DNA of 64,000 nucleotides, taken from CAYRFQ01 sp964423615. Lineage in GTDB: Bacteria; Planctomycetota; Planctomycetia; Gemmatales; Gemmataceae. Below the pieces are notes generated by a model that was not told the DNA's origin, did no database searches, and worked only from the letters and a program-made list of their open reading frames with translations. Of this stretch, positions 44,401-52,489 are shown in pieces. The DNA lies in assembly GCA_964423615.1 (NCBI GenBank), contig CAYRFQ010000010.1:62001-126000 (forward strand). Reading direction: 5' to 3'. The translations under genes were made by a program, and so were the position numbers. Numbering within the stretch: position 1 is the first letter of the stretch; every line of letters starts with the position of its first letter.

Positions 44401-45941
44401 TCGGCCGAGTCGAGTCCACTAAGCACACGTTTGCGGACGTCGGCTTTGTCATCGCCGTCTGTGTCTTTGAGAAACATCAAGTCGGGAGCGTGGGCGATCA
44501 ACACGCCTCCATTCCAAAACTCGAAACCGGTCGGATTATGGAGTTTGTCCGCAAAGACCTTCATCTTGTCGGCTTGGCCGTCGCCGTTCGTGTCCTCAAA
44601 AATCAGCAGTTTATCGTCCATCGGCTCGCCCGGTTTCCAGTGGGGATACGTCCGCCAAACAGCAACCCACAGACGCCCTTTCGTGTCGAAGGCCATTTGC
44701 ACAGGGTTGATGAGGTCTGGGAACATCTTCTCATCGGCGAACAGTTGGACTTTCATGTTCTTGCCCAGTTTCATCCTTTCGATGGCCTCTTCGCCGGTCA
44801 AGAACTTATGCTTGCCACCTTCTAACTGTCCGGGCAGGTTGGTCTCGACAGGAATAAAATCGGGTAAGTTGTTGTCACTAGCTTTGGCCTCTTTGCCTTG
44901 GGCGACTGCCCAAACAACCTTGTCCCGCTCGGCCGTCATGAGATCGAGGATTTCCAGTTCGCGTTGGACGACCTCATAGTTCGTCTGACCGCCTATGAAA
45001 CGCAAAAACGCACGATCGCCATAGGTCGAGTATCCGTCGACCGCTCGGTAGCGATTGAACCAGAAGAAATTTTTGTCCACCACGGCCTTGTTGATCTTGG
45101 CAAGTCGTGTGCTGGTGACCGGAACCTTGGGTGCCGAAAACAACGCACGATCGATCGTCTGAGCGATGAGCTTGTTTCCCAACGTATTCAAATGCACACC
45201 GTTCAGCGTCAATGCTGATTCGGACTCGGCGTAGAGTTGCTTAGAGGGAGCAAACAAGTCGACGAAGGGTACGTTGTGAGCCTTCGCGACCTGAGCGATG
45301 GCTTTGGTATACATGGCGAGACGCTTGTTGTTTTCCTCGCCATCGGGCAGATTACGGTCATTGAGATCTTCGTGAGCGATCGGCGAGAACAACACCAATC
45401 GTGGCGCGGTCTTCCCGTTGTATTTCTGGGAAAGAGTGTGGTTGATGAACCGTTTGAGATCTTGCTTGAACTTCGGCAATCCGGCTTTTCCTCCGAACGA
45501 TTCGTTGTAACCGAAGAAGGCAAAAATGACATCGGCTTTGGTATTGACGAGTTCGAAGCGATTTTTCCGAACGGGAGCATTCGGATTCAGACCTCGATTT
45601 CTTCGAGTCGCCTTGGGGATACTTCCCGAAGCTGACAACCACTCGTCCGGGGTCCCAAAGTCTTTCGAACGCAGTCGTACCGTCAAAGTATCGCCGGAAA
45701 AACCGAGGTTGCGAAAGACCAAATTGTGTGTCGGGAACCGGGCTTGGAAATAAGTTTCGAGCCAACCATCGTGTTGCATTCGATCGGCAAGTGTGTTGCC
45801 GATGATGCAGATGTGGTCCCCCTTCTTGAGATTGAACTCTTGGGCAGACGCCGAGTTGGCGCTGACCAATGAGAAAAGAACACCGCACAGCATGCTGAGA
45901 AAGCAAAATTGTGTGTGCCCCTTGCGAAACTTCGAAAGCAT
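41484..45941 (-). CDS. SGNH hydrolase / PVC-type haem-binding dehydrogenase / HEAT / cytochrome c multidomain protein
   Basis: This 1485-residue secreted protein has a signal peptide (FCFLSMLCGVLFSLVSAN). Residues about 34-290 are an SGNH-like esterase domain (HICIIGNTLADRMQHDG, RNLGFSGDTL, GVHLNTLGNKLIA). A PVC-type membrane-bound dehydrogenase propeller follows at about 395-760 (INPVQMAFDTKGRLWVAVW). Next come HEAT repeats (about 800-1130) and a cytochrome c domain with CLKCHAINKAGGDIGPELS (Cys1208, Cys1211, His1212). The last 100 residues resemble a PA14-like carbohydrate-binding domain. Such proteins are hallmarks of the PVC superphylum and are thought to oxidise sugars or related compounds. 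GAGG precedes the ATG. Confidence 0.9.
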   Translation of the reverse strand: MLSKFRKGHTQFCFLSMLCGVLFSLVSANSASAQEFNLKKGDHICIIGNTLADRMQHDGWLETYFQARFPTHNLVFRNLGFSGDTLTVRLRSKDFGTPDEWLSASGSIPKATRRNRGLNPNAPVRKNRFELVNTKADVIFAFFGYNESFGGKAGLPKFKQDLKRFINHTLSQKYNGKTAPRLVLFSPIAHEDLNDRNLPDGEENNKRLAMYTKAIAQVAKAHNVPFVDLFAPSKQLYAESESALTLNGVHLNTLGNKLIAQTIDRALFSAPKVPVTSTRLAKINKAVVDKNFFWFNRYRAVDGYSTYGDRAFLRFIGGQTNYEVVQRELEILDLMTAERDKVVWAVAQGKEAKASDNNLPDFIPVETNLPGQLEGGKHKFLTGEEAIERMKLGKNMKVQLFADEKMFPDLINPVQMAFDTKGRLWVAVWRTYPHWKPGEPMDDKLLIFEDTNGDGQADKMKVFADKLHNPTGFEFWNGGVLIAHAPDLMFLKDTDGDDKADVRKRVLSGLDSADTHHTSNSFTFDPGGALYFQEGTFHRTQVETPWGPSVLSADGGVFRYEPRSHKFEIYVNYRFANPHGHVFDRWGQDVIIDGTGAVPYHGTLFSGQTANYKQGHSRKNMPRVYNRKTRPCPGLEILSSRNFPEEMQGNLLVPNVIGFLGIMRYKLVADGASIKGIEQEPVLQSDDPNFRPADIEMGPDGAIYFTDWQNPIIGHMQHNLRDPNRDQTHGRIYRIAYTSNELVQPKKIDGQPIPKLLDLLKEHEDRTRYRARIELGEREASKVIPELQKWIRRLDRKDKDYQHHMMEALWLHQNMNVVNAPLLRRMLRSPDFHARAAATRVLCYWRDRVRSPLVMLQRQINDSHPRVRLEAVRALSFFDNERALAISLQLLTHPTDRYLQYTFNETLRTLNTRLGSNLNQRNLATGLLNLLNSGRISKDRQGVLIETICEQGGQKELGAIWKRAMSMQDSSGELRDKIFRWLTEAARVRRVTPDVETQDVLKILKLTRNDPESQTAFIGLVAAWNVRDAADSLRDIAMNETSKKAARFAAISALADLQAKTSRPTLEKLANNAKDMAVRFRASVALSQLDLDVGAMVAAKAIASASKEDNLDDVVGAFLNRTKGSETLAMALLKQKVSVNTGKRILRAMYLAGRNDPTLSAVASKIAGLEAAPRPPTAKEIDQLAAIVAKEGDAARGERIFRREDLGCLKCHAINKAGGDIGPELSALGKDSPLDYVIRSVLHPNASIKEEYITRRFLTKKSQFYQGIVVDSDSNKVIVKDATGKLITIPRADIAREAKGESLMPLGITRILTKDEVVDLLKFVSVLGKPGPYAIRDVPEVRRWNVLTKVPSSLVKGIPNREEVRGVLLQPDSTAWKEAYSYFDGALNLEEVQNMTKSGVLYLQGEVNVVLGGKIQFQVESNAPLTFWIDEEPFSKQNTAIVNLKPGRHRVTLRVEAADIKGQRLRVELTKPKDSEAAFTVVHSE

Positions 45942-46592
45942 GGAGTGTTACCTCTTCGTCCGTATGAGGAGTGAAACGAAATCACAGCATCATTATGGGT
46001 GGGTCGCCGACCGCGGGAAAAAATTCCGCGTGTTGGCCTATGGTCAATATACCGGGTCGGAGTGGTCTGAGTCGAGAAGTTGGTCGGAAAAAGCACTTCT
46101 GAAGGCGGGTGCTACCGGAAACAAAATTGCTTTTTAGACTTGGAATCTTTGGCGTTCGTTCGGTTTCACCTCAACCATGTACGCGGCTGATTTGCTCGTT
46201 TTCGATTTGATGGAAGTCCCACCTGGGCGGGAAGTGTTGCCCGGACTGCTCGGATAAAGAAATATGACTCAACCGAAGTCAAAAGACGGAAAAGAGGAAT
46301 ACGGAGGTGATTGGTGTTAAGCCGAGGAGTAGGTGTGAAGCAATAGTCACCAACGAGAACGGTTCGAAATCGCCTTAATCACTCAGGGGAACCTCTCAGT
46401 TCTTACTTCCCGCATTCCAACCACAGACGGTTAGCCCGCACGCAAAGTGCTTGCAGTCGAGGAAGTGACCAGTGAAACAATCGCCAGCGTTCTTGAAGGT
46501 CCTCGCCCCTCTGGAGGGAAACACCGTAGACGGGAAAAAGGTGCTGAGGAGGTTGGACCACACAGCACCTTACGATCTCAGATACACAAGCG
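45942..46592. other. Intergenic stretch between the giant haem protein and the DUF1549 gene
   Basis: These 651 bases hold no credible gene. A terminator hairpin lies at 46535-46569. The remainder includes CGCGG-9-CCGCG at about 46012-46030 and is otherwise featureless. Confidence 0.45.
46535..46569 (-). terminator. Rho-independent terminator of the DUF1549 gene
   Basis: GGTGCTG pairs with CAGCACC (7 bp) around a 16-base loop, and on the minus strand it is followed by TTTTT. It lies 24 bases after the DUF1549 stop codon. Confidence 0.7.
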
Positions 46593-48239
46593 CTAGTGAT
46601 TCACGCGAAACTCTGCCGAGTTTAACATAGCCCACGCTATGTTGGAGAATCGAACGGCTTGATCCTCTTTCGTTTTGGCATTTGCGACATACCGAAGGTA
46701 GCGTCGTGCCTCGTCCTCATTCGGAAGTCGGGACAAAATCATCATGTAAAAACTCTGGATCTTGCGTTCAAGAGAAACATTCGAACGGACGAGGTCAAGG
46801 ATGGCCTTGTTCGTTTTTCCATCAACGCGATTGGCCAACCATTGGCCGTTCATCATGTGGAGGGCTTGCAAGATCGACGTTTGATTCTTTGCGAAGTCTT
46901 TCTGTTCAGGGAATTTCAGCAAGAACCGGAAGCGTGGACTTTGGATCGGTTGGTACGGATTAAAAGGAGCAACCATCGTCTGGACGTCGGAGCGAATATA
47001 GCCGGGGCTAGTTGCCGTGATGATGCTGTCGTACATCTGCTCGGCCGTCAGCATTCGCACGGGCATCCTTGCGAACAAGGCTAGCTGGATGGGGCCTTCG
47101 CTTTGGTTTTGGGTGCTGCGTTGATATGCTTTGGTGTGAACGATGGCTCGGACCATGAACTTGATGTCATAATCGCTATCGATAAACGCTTTGGCGAGCG
47201 TGTCCAACAGCTTTGGATGGGTGATGGCATCGGCATCATCTTGGAGGATTGGCTCGAACAAGCTCACACCGAAGTACGTCATCCACAAATGATCGACGGT
47301 GGCACGAGCGAAGTACGGATTCTTATTACTCACAACCCAATCGGCCAACACTTGCCGGCCCGAACTCACGGATCGAAAGTCCGGTTCCGCGCCGTTTAAG
47401 AATTTCGCAACGACGACTTTCTTGGTCTTGGGAATTTGGATAGCCGGTGTTCTTCCACTTTTGGTATTGCGAACCAACCGGCTAGCATTAAAGAAAGCCG
47501 CCATCTCCCAAAACTGATCCTGTGTCCATTCGGCAAACGGATGAGCGTGGCACTGCGCGCAGTCGAGTTTCACTCCCAGGAACACGCGAGAAGTCGCGGT
47601 CGCCATTGATTCTGGAGTGTTCCCATGCAGTTGGTAAAAGCTACCGAGGCCCTGCCTGTTGAATCTGTTCTGGTTGGTGATGATGTTTCGAGCCAGAACT
47701 TGATAAGAGGTATTCTTCTCGAAGTACATACGGAGAGTTTGTTGGAAAGCGGCACGGGTTCCGAGTGTCGTGGATTCCACCTTATCGGGCAGGAGGACCG
47801 AACCCCAGCTGTTGGCTAGATGCTCAGAGTTTCTTCGCGATGCGAGCATCTGCTCGATCCAGATCGAACGTTTGTTTTCTCGGTCGTCATCGAGAAAATC
47901 ATCCGTTTCGATCAAGGTCGGAATCCTTCCCTGGAGGTCGAGCGATAGGCGACGGAAGTATGTCTCGTTGGAGGCCAACGGTGCTGGTTGGACTTCATAC
48001 CTCTTCCAGCGAGCTTCGATGAGTTGGTCCAACCGTTCGGCTAACTTTTTCGCTTTCATCGTCGTTGGGGAATCTTTGACCTCCAAGTCGTCTTGACCGG
48101 ACGCAAACCCGGTGGCCAAGATCAAAACACACAGGCTCCAAAGTAGAGGGCTTGCCCGCAGGGCGGCTCTCCTGAAATCCACGCCCTCCCGGCAAAGTTC
48201 TTGCATGCGAGAGAGGCATACCCAAAGACAAGTCGCCAT
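46593..48239 (-). CDS. DUF1549/DUF1553 family protein
   Basis: This 548-residue protein has DUF1549 near its start (NETYFRRLSLDLQGRIPTLI, then WIEQMLASRRNSEHLANSW) with the Cys pair of the haem-like motif LDCAQCHAHPFAEWTQDQFW, and DUF1553 in the second half (YFARATVDHLWMTYFGVSLF, MPVRMLTAEQMYDSIITATS). The C-x-x-C-H motif suggests haem attachment. The signal is the late hydrophobic run SPLLWSLCVLILATGFASG at about residues 28-46. I take the start at 48239, where AGGAG precedes the ATG; a 20-residue longer frame begins at 48299. In this phylum these proteins often pair with DUF1501; here the DUF1501 gene is 12 kb away. A terminator follows. Confidence 0.88.
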   Translation of the reverse strand: MATCLWVCLSRMQELCREGVDFRRAALRASPLLWSLCVLILATGFASGQDDLEVKDSPTTMKAKKLAERLDQLIEARWKRYEVQPAPLASNETYFRRLSLDLQGRIPTLIETDDFLDDDRENKRSIWIEQMLASRRNSEHLANSWGSVLLPDKVESTTLGTRAAFQQTLRMYFEKNTSYQVLARNIITNQNRFNRQGLGSFYQLHGNTPESMATATSRVFLGVKLDCAQCHAHPFAEWTQDQFWEMAAFFNASRLVRNTKSGRTPAIQIPKTKKVVVAKFLNGAEPDFRSVSSGRQVLADWVVSNKNPYFARATVDHLWMTYFGVSLFEPILQDDADAITHPKLLDTLAKAFIDSDYDIKFMVRAIVHTKAYQRSTQNQSEGPIQLALFARMPVRMLTAEQMYDSIITATSPGYIRSDVQTMVAPFNPYQPIQSPRFRFLLKFPEQKDFAKNQTSILQALHMMNGQWLANRVDGKTNKAILDLVRSNVSLERKIQSFYMMILSRLPNEDEARRYLRYVANAKTKEDQAVRFSNIAWAMLNSAEFRVNH

Positions 48240-48331
48240 ACTCGGTCTCCTAGAAAGCCAATTTGAGAAGTGAACTGCGTAACTAATAGACGACCTCACC
48301 TACTACAATAAACTGACAAAAGGAAATCTCT

Positions 48332-49234
48332 TTAGTCGGAATCAAGGAACCGTTGAGTCATCTCGCCATAAGCATCGATGCGTCGGTCCCGAAAGAACGG
48401 CCAATTTTTACGAATTTCTTCTTGGTGGTTCAAGTTACATTCGGCCACCAAAATATCTTCATCGTAATGCGAAGCTCGGCGAATGAGCCCACCGAATGGA
48501 TCGCAAAGGAATGATGCTCCCCAAAACTCCAGCCCAGTCTCTGGTGTCCCTTCATACCCGACACGATTGACGGCGGCGACGAATACGCCATTAGCCACGG
48601 CATGCGAGCGCTGAATCAACTCCCACGCTTGGTGCTGCTTCTCTCCGAAAATCTCCTTCTCACGTGGATGCCATCCGATTGCTGTGGGATAAAAGAGAAT
48701 GTCCGCGCCACGCAGGGCCGTCAATCTCGCCCCTTCCGGAAACCATTGATCCCAACAAATCAAGACACCGATATTTCCGAATTTCGTCGGAAAGGTTTTG
48801 AATCCCGTGTCACCAGGCGTGAAGTAGAATTTCTCATAATACAGCGGGTCGTCCGGGATGTGCATTTTTCGGTAAATGCCCAACAACGAACCATCGGTAT
48901 CGAGGACGGCCACAGTGTTGTGATATAGCCCTACAGCCCGTCGCTCGAAGAGTGAAGCAATTACGACGGTTTGGGTTTCCGCAGCAACCCGACCGATCGC
49001 CTCGGTGCTTGGACCAGGAATGGGTTCGGCCAGGTCGAAAACGGCGGGATCCTCGGTCTGGCAAAAGTATTGCGCCAAAAATAGCTCCGGCAAGCAGATG
49101 ACCTGAGCCCCTTCTCTGGCAGCCTCGCGAATCCTGACAAGCGCCGTGTTCAGATTGGCTTCGGGAGCCTTGCTGCACTTCATTTGGATGAGGCCGACGG
49201 TAAAATTGCGACGGTTGGTGACGAGACGAGTCAT
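48332..49234 (-). CDS. aguB: Carbon-nitrogen hydrolase, N-carbamoylputrescine amidase-like
   Basis: This 300-residue nitrilase-fold protein has the full triad: Glu in VICLPELFLAQYFC, Lys in YRKMHIPDDPLYYEKFYF and Cys in IGVLICWDQWFPEGAR. The motif FTPGDTGFK and the segment QRSHAVANGVFVAAVNRVG match N-carbamoylputrescine amidase, which makes putrescine from N-carbamoylputrescine. The length is typical. The start at 49234 avoids overlap with mnmE; longer frames run into that gene. No agmatine deiminase (AguA) is next to it, so the pathway link is inference. Confidence 0.9.
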   Translation of the reverse strand: MTRLVTNRRNFTVGLIQMKCSKAPEANLNTALVRIREAAREGAQVICLPELFLAQYFCQTEDPAVFDLAEPIPGPSTEAIGRVAAETQTVVIASLFERRAVGLYHNTVAVLDTDGSLLGIYRKMHIPDDPLYYEKFYFTPGDTGFKTFPTKFGNIGVLICWDQWFPEGARLTALRGADILFYPTAIGWHPREKEIFGEKQHQAWELIQRSHAVANGVFVAAVNRVGYEGTPETGLEFWGASFLCDPFGGLIRRASHYDEDILVAECNLNHQEEIRKNWPFFRDRRIDAYGEMTQRFLDSD

Positions 49235-49268
49235 TCCCTGTGTTGGCTCCTCGTGATTATGCCCTTTC

Positions 49269-50600
49269 TTATTTCCCAATGCAAAACCGGCTGAAGATGC
49301 GATCCAACAAATCGTTCGTGTAGACCGCACCAACCATCTCGCCGAGTTGGTCGAGACCTCCGCGAAGTTCCATCGCCACGAGTTCTTGAGGTTCTAGAGA
49401 CTCGGCCATTGACTTGGCTTGTGTCAAATGCTCCAGGCATCTGTCCAGATGACCCTCACAACGACTGAGGCTCGGGGCAAGAGCCAAATGCCGGGCTTGG
49501 CCTGCTCGTTGTTCGAGCAACCCCAGTAATTCCTGATGTCCTTCACCCGATGCTGCGCTGGTTCGCAAACCGTGTTGGGTAATTGGAGCAATGTCACACT
49601 TCGTCCGAACGATCACGACAGAATCGGGAAACGTTTCCAGAACGCTCGTTTCGTCATCCTCAAGATCGCGGTTCCCTTGCACACACAGAAGGATCAGATC
49701 GGCCTTGGTTATTTGATCTCTGCCGAGTTCTTGTGCCTGGCCATCGATTTCCTCGGTTGAGTGTTGCCAACCGGCTGTGTCTATCAGCTCAACTGCCACG
49801 CCAGAAATATCCAACGTCTGGACGAGGTAATCCCGCGTTGTTCCGGCCTCGTGGCTGACGATCGCTTTTCCTGATCCGAGTGTATTGAAAAGACTACTTT
49901 TTCCTGCGTTGGGCTTTCCAGCCAGGACAACACGGAACGGTTCGCGATGCACACTCCGTCTATTCAATTGTGCCTGAATTTGGCTTAAGAGTGTGATACC
50001 GTGTTGAAGTCGTTCAAGCAAATGAGCTTGGGTGACGAACTCGATGTCCTCGTCCACAAAGTCCAGTCCGGCTTCCAGATCAGCAAGAAGGTCCAGCAAG
50101 TCATCCCGAAGCAGATTCAGCGGTTGTGACAACCCACCAGCCAAATAGCTGAGTGCTTCTCGAAGTTCCGTCCGGCTTCCGGCTTCGATTACAGCGTAAA
50201 CTGCTTCTGCCCGAGGAAGATCGAGTTTACCGGCCAAGAATCCACGCATCGTAAATTCGCCAGGCTGCGCAGGTCTCGCACCTTCGCGGAGGCATTGGCC
50301 AATGAATTTCTCGACGAGCGGCATGCAAGAAATCGTGTGGACTTCGAGCAGCAGTTGACCCGTGTATGTGTGAGGCTTCGGCCAAACATAAATGTCGGCG
50401 GGAAGCGAAGCTGGACTGGTCGTCAGTGCCAGACTTCCTTCGTAACTCTGACGAATCGAGTCGGTCAGAAGTTTCTTTCCTTGGAAACATTGGCTAACGA
50501 CCTCGACAGCTTTTGATCCAGAGAGCCGCACGATTGCCCGTGACCCAGGGCCTGGCGCTGACGATAACGCGACAATAGTGTCTTGGAGGTCTACGAGCAT
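49269..50600 (-). CDS. mnmE: tRNA uridine-5-carboxymethylaminomethyl(34) synthesis GTPase
   Basis: This 443-residue protein has the MnmE N-terminal folate-binding domain (DTIVALSSAPGPGSRAIVRL), the helical region, the GTPase core with GKPNAGKSSLFNTLGS, GTTRDYLVQTLD, DTAGW and a TKCD-type motif (RTKCDI), and the C-terminal FCIGK with the conserved Cys. With MnmG it modifies the wobble uridine of certain tRNAs. I start at 50600 because the family begins with DTIVA; a TTG at 50666 would add 22 residues and overlap the VWA gene. It lies in the order yidC - VWA - mnmE, a variant of the common yidC-mnmE neighbourhood. Confidence 0.93.
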   Translation of the reverse strand: MLVDLQDTIVALSSAPGPGSRAIVRLSGSKAVEVVSQCFQGKKLLTDSIRQSYEGSLALTTSPASLPADIYVWPKPHTYTGQLLLEVHTISCMPLVEKFIGQCLREGARPAQPGEFTMRGFLAGKLDLPRAEAVYAVIEAGSRTELREALSYLAGGLSQPLNLLRDDLLDLLADLEAGLDFVDEDIEFVTQAHLLERLQHGITLLSQIQAQLNRRSVHREPFRVVLAGKPNAGKSSLFNTLGSGKAIVSHEAGTTRDYLVQTLDISGVAVELIDTAGWQHSTEEIDGQAQELGRDQITKADLILLCVQGNRDLEDDETSVLETFPDSVVIVRTKCDIAPITQHGLRTSAASGEGHQELLGLLEQRAGQARHLALAPSLSRCEGHLDRCLEHLTQAKSMAESLEPQELVAMELRGGLDQLGEMVGAVYTNDLLDRIFSRFCIGK

Positions 50601-50662
50601 TGTATCAGAGGACAAGTCTTTATCTTGCTCTTTCTTTTCTGACCAGACTCCATTTTCGACAC

Positions 50663-52381
50663 TCAAGACTTCGTCGATTTCGTCAGTCTTCCGATACCTG
50701 TCGGAATCGCGAGCAACGCACCGAGAATGCCTAACAAAACGAGGTACACAAGCGGATTCGTTTGGGCCAACAGTAACGCGGGATTTTGATATCTTTCTTT
50801 TTCCGTCTTCCCCAAGACTTTGCGAACGACTTTCGCGTTATCTTTTTTGTCGCGAGTGACCTCGACGAGTTGCACCTGGATTTCGCGAGTCAAGCCCTCT
50901 TGGCGTTGGAACCGACTTTCAAATTCGATCGAAATGCGACGATTTTCGATGCCCTTGACAACTTCTCGGAGCGCGAGTTCCATCTTATCGACATCTTCGA
51001 CATGGTAGTATTGGCCTTGGGTGTCGTAGGCGAGTTTCCGAAGAATCTCTTCGTCGATCCCGTCGTCGTGGAGCAGGATCGATAGTTTCTCAAACAAGTC
51101 AATCAGGTCGCCTCCGCTCTTGGCGGGAAAATACTCACCTTTAGTCTGATCGGCCATCAGCTTCAAAACCGTTTCGTCGAACTCGCCTTTCTCGCCGAAC
51201 CCAAGTGGGAAGAGCGCAACGTTGGCTTCCTTTGCACGAGCGATCACCTCTTCCACCCGCCGTCGGCTCAAGTTGTCTACTCCGTCGGTCAATGCGATGA
51301 CCGCACGTTTTCCAGGAGGATTTTCAGCAGCGAGGGCCTCGATGGCTGTGAACGTGGCGTCGTAGAAGGCCGTTTCCCCAAAGGCATCCAACTGGTTAAT
51401 CACAGGGAGGAGTTCCCAGCGTTTGTTCGTGAATGGCTGCGGGACATTCACTCCACCACTAAATTTCAAGACACTTGTACGCTTGTTCGAAGAATTCGTC
51501 GAACGCAGGGAGTCTACGAATTTTTTAGCGGCTTTCTTGACGGCGGCCAGCTTGGCAACCGGGCGACCATCGGGCCCAGTTGTCTCGGCCTTCATGCTTC
51601 CGCTGTGATCCAATACCAACATGCTGGTGACGTTCGAATGTTCGCCAGCTTTCCCGATTCCGACCGTGTGAATCTTGACAGGGGCTTTGTTGTGAATGGC
51701 TCTTTCAATTACTCGGTCGAGCCTGGTCGTACTGTTCAAGTCGACACCATCTGTCATGACCACGATCGCAAGATCACGTTGGCTCTTCGGAATTTGGAGT
51801 TGGCCAGCCGAAGACTTCGTAGGCTTTTGAAGCATGTCCAGTGCAGTCAAACAGGCATCAAGATACGCCGTGCCGCCTGATGCTTTTCGGGCTTCAATGA
51901 ACGGAACAAGAGAGGCATGATCGGTCGTCAACTCCGCCTTTTTCTCGGCCTTGTGGTTAAACAAGACCAAACCGACGCGTGCGGATTTCGGCAACCGACT
52001 CAGGAACGCTTTCGCTGCAGTTATGGCTTTCTCGCGTTTATTGAGCTTTTTCATGCTACCACTGGTGTCGATCGCCAACACAACGTCCAGACCTGTCGTT
52101 TCCTTCCGTCGAGGCACCTCGACCGAGACGGCTTTCTCCTTCTGTTCGAGCACTTCAATGAGGTATTTGGCTTTCCCAGAGATGGCGACACCTGGTTTTT
52201 GCTCGACTGCGACTTGGACTGTGACCATACGAATCGGGCGGCCCGACTTGTCAATTGTGCGAACGTTTACCGAACCGGGGACTAACTTCACCGTGAACGG
52301 AGCATTAGACTGGGCGTGACCCAGAGTAGCATTGAGACTCAAGCACAACCATGCAATCGTGAGGTAGACGACATTTCGCAC
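50663..52381 (-). CDS. Secreted membrane-anchored protein with two VWA domains
   Basis: This 572-residue protein has a GTG start with AAAGGG upstream, a signal peptide (VVYLTIAWLCLSLNATLGHA) and two von Willebrand A domains. The first has MIDAS AIDTSGSMKKL and SGGTAYLDACLTAL; the second has LVLDHSGSMKAE and FGETAFYDATFTAI, with a third MIDAS element ALTDGVDNLSR. A C-terminal helix (LVYLVLLGILGALLAI) anchors it to the membrane. VWA domains bind ligands via a metal. It sits between yidC and mnmE with no known relation to either; a role in envelope assembly or adhesion is inference. Confidence 0.82.
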   Translation of the reverse strand: MRNVVYLTIAWLCLSLNATLGHAQSNAPFTVKLVPGSVNVRTIDKSGRPIRMVTVQVAVEQKPGVAISGKAKYLIEVLEQKEKAVSVEVPRRKETTGLDVVLAIDTSGSMKKLNKREKAITAAKAFLSRLPKSARVGLVLFNHKAEKKAELTTDHASLVPFIEARKASGGTAYLDACLTALDMLQKPTKSSAGQLQIPKSQRDLAIVVMTDGVDLNSTTRLDRVIERAIHNKAPVKIHTVGIGKAGEHSNVTSMLVLDHSGSMKAETTGPDGRPVAKLAAVKKAAKKFVDSLRSTNSSNKRTSVLKFSGGVNVPQPFTNKRWELLPVINQLDAFGETAFYDATFTAIEALAAENPPGKRAVIALTDGVDNLSRRRVEEVIARAKEANVALFPLGFGEKGEFDETVLKLMADQTKGEYFPAKSGGDLIDLFEKLSILLHDDGIDEEILRKLAYDTQGQYYHVEDVDKMELALREVVKGIENRRISIEFESRFQRQEGLTREIQVQLVEVTRDKKDNAKVVRKVLGKTEKERYQNPALLLAQTNPLVYLVLLGILGALLAIPTGIGRLTKSTKS

Positions 52382-52489
52382 TGGGAATCCCTTTGTTAGA
52401 TGTGACTTCTTGGGAGTACGAATTGGAGGTGGTACTCCGACAGAAATTCCTGGTTCGGCGGATCCCGGATATCTTTTCCCAAAACCGAT

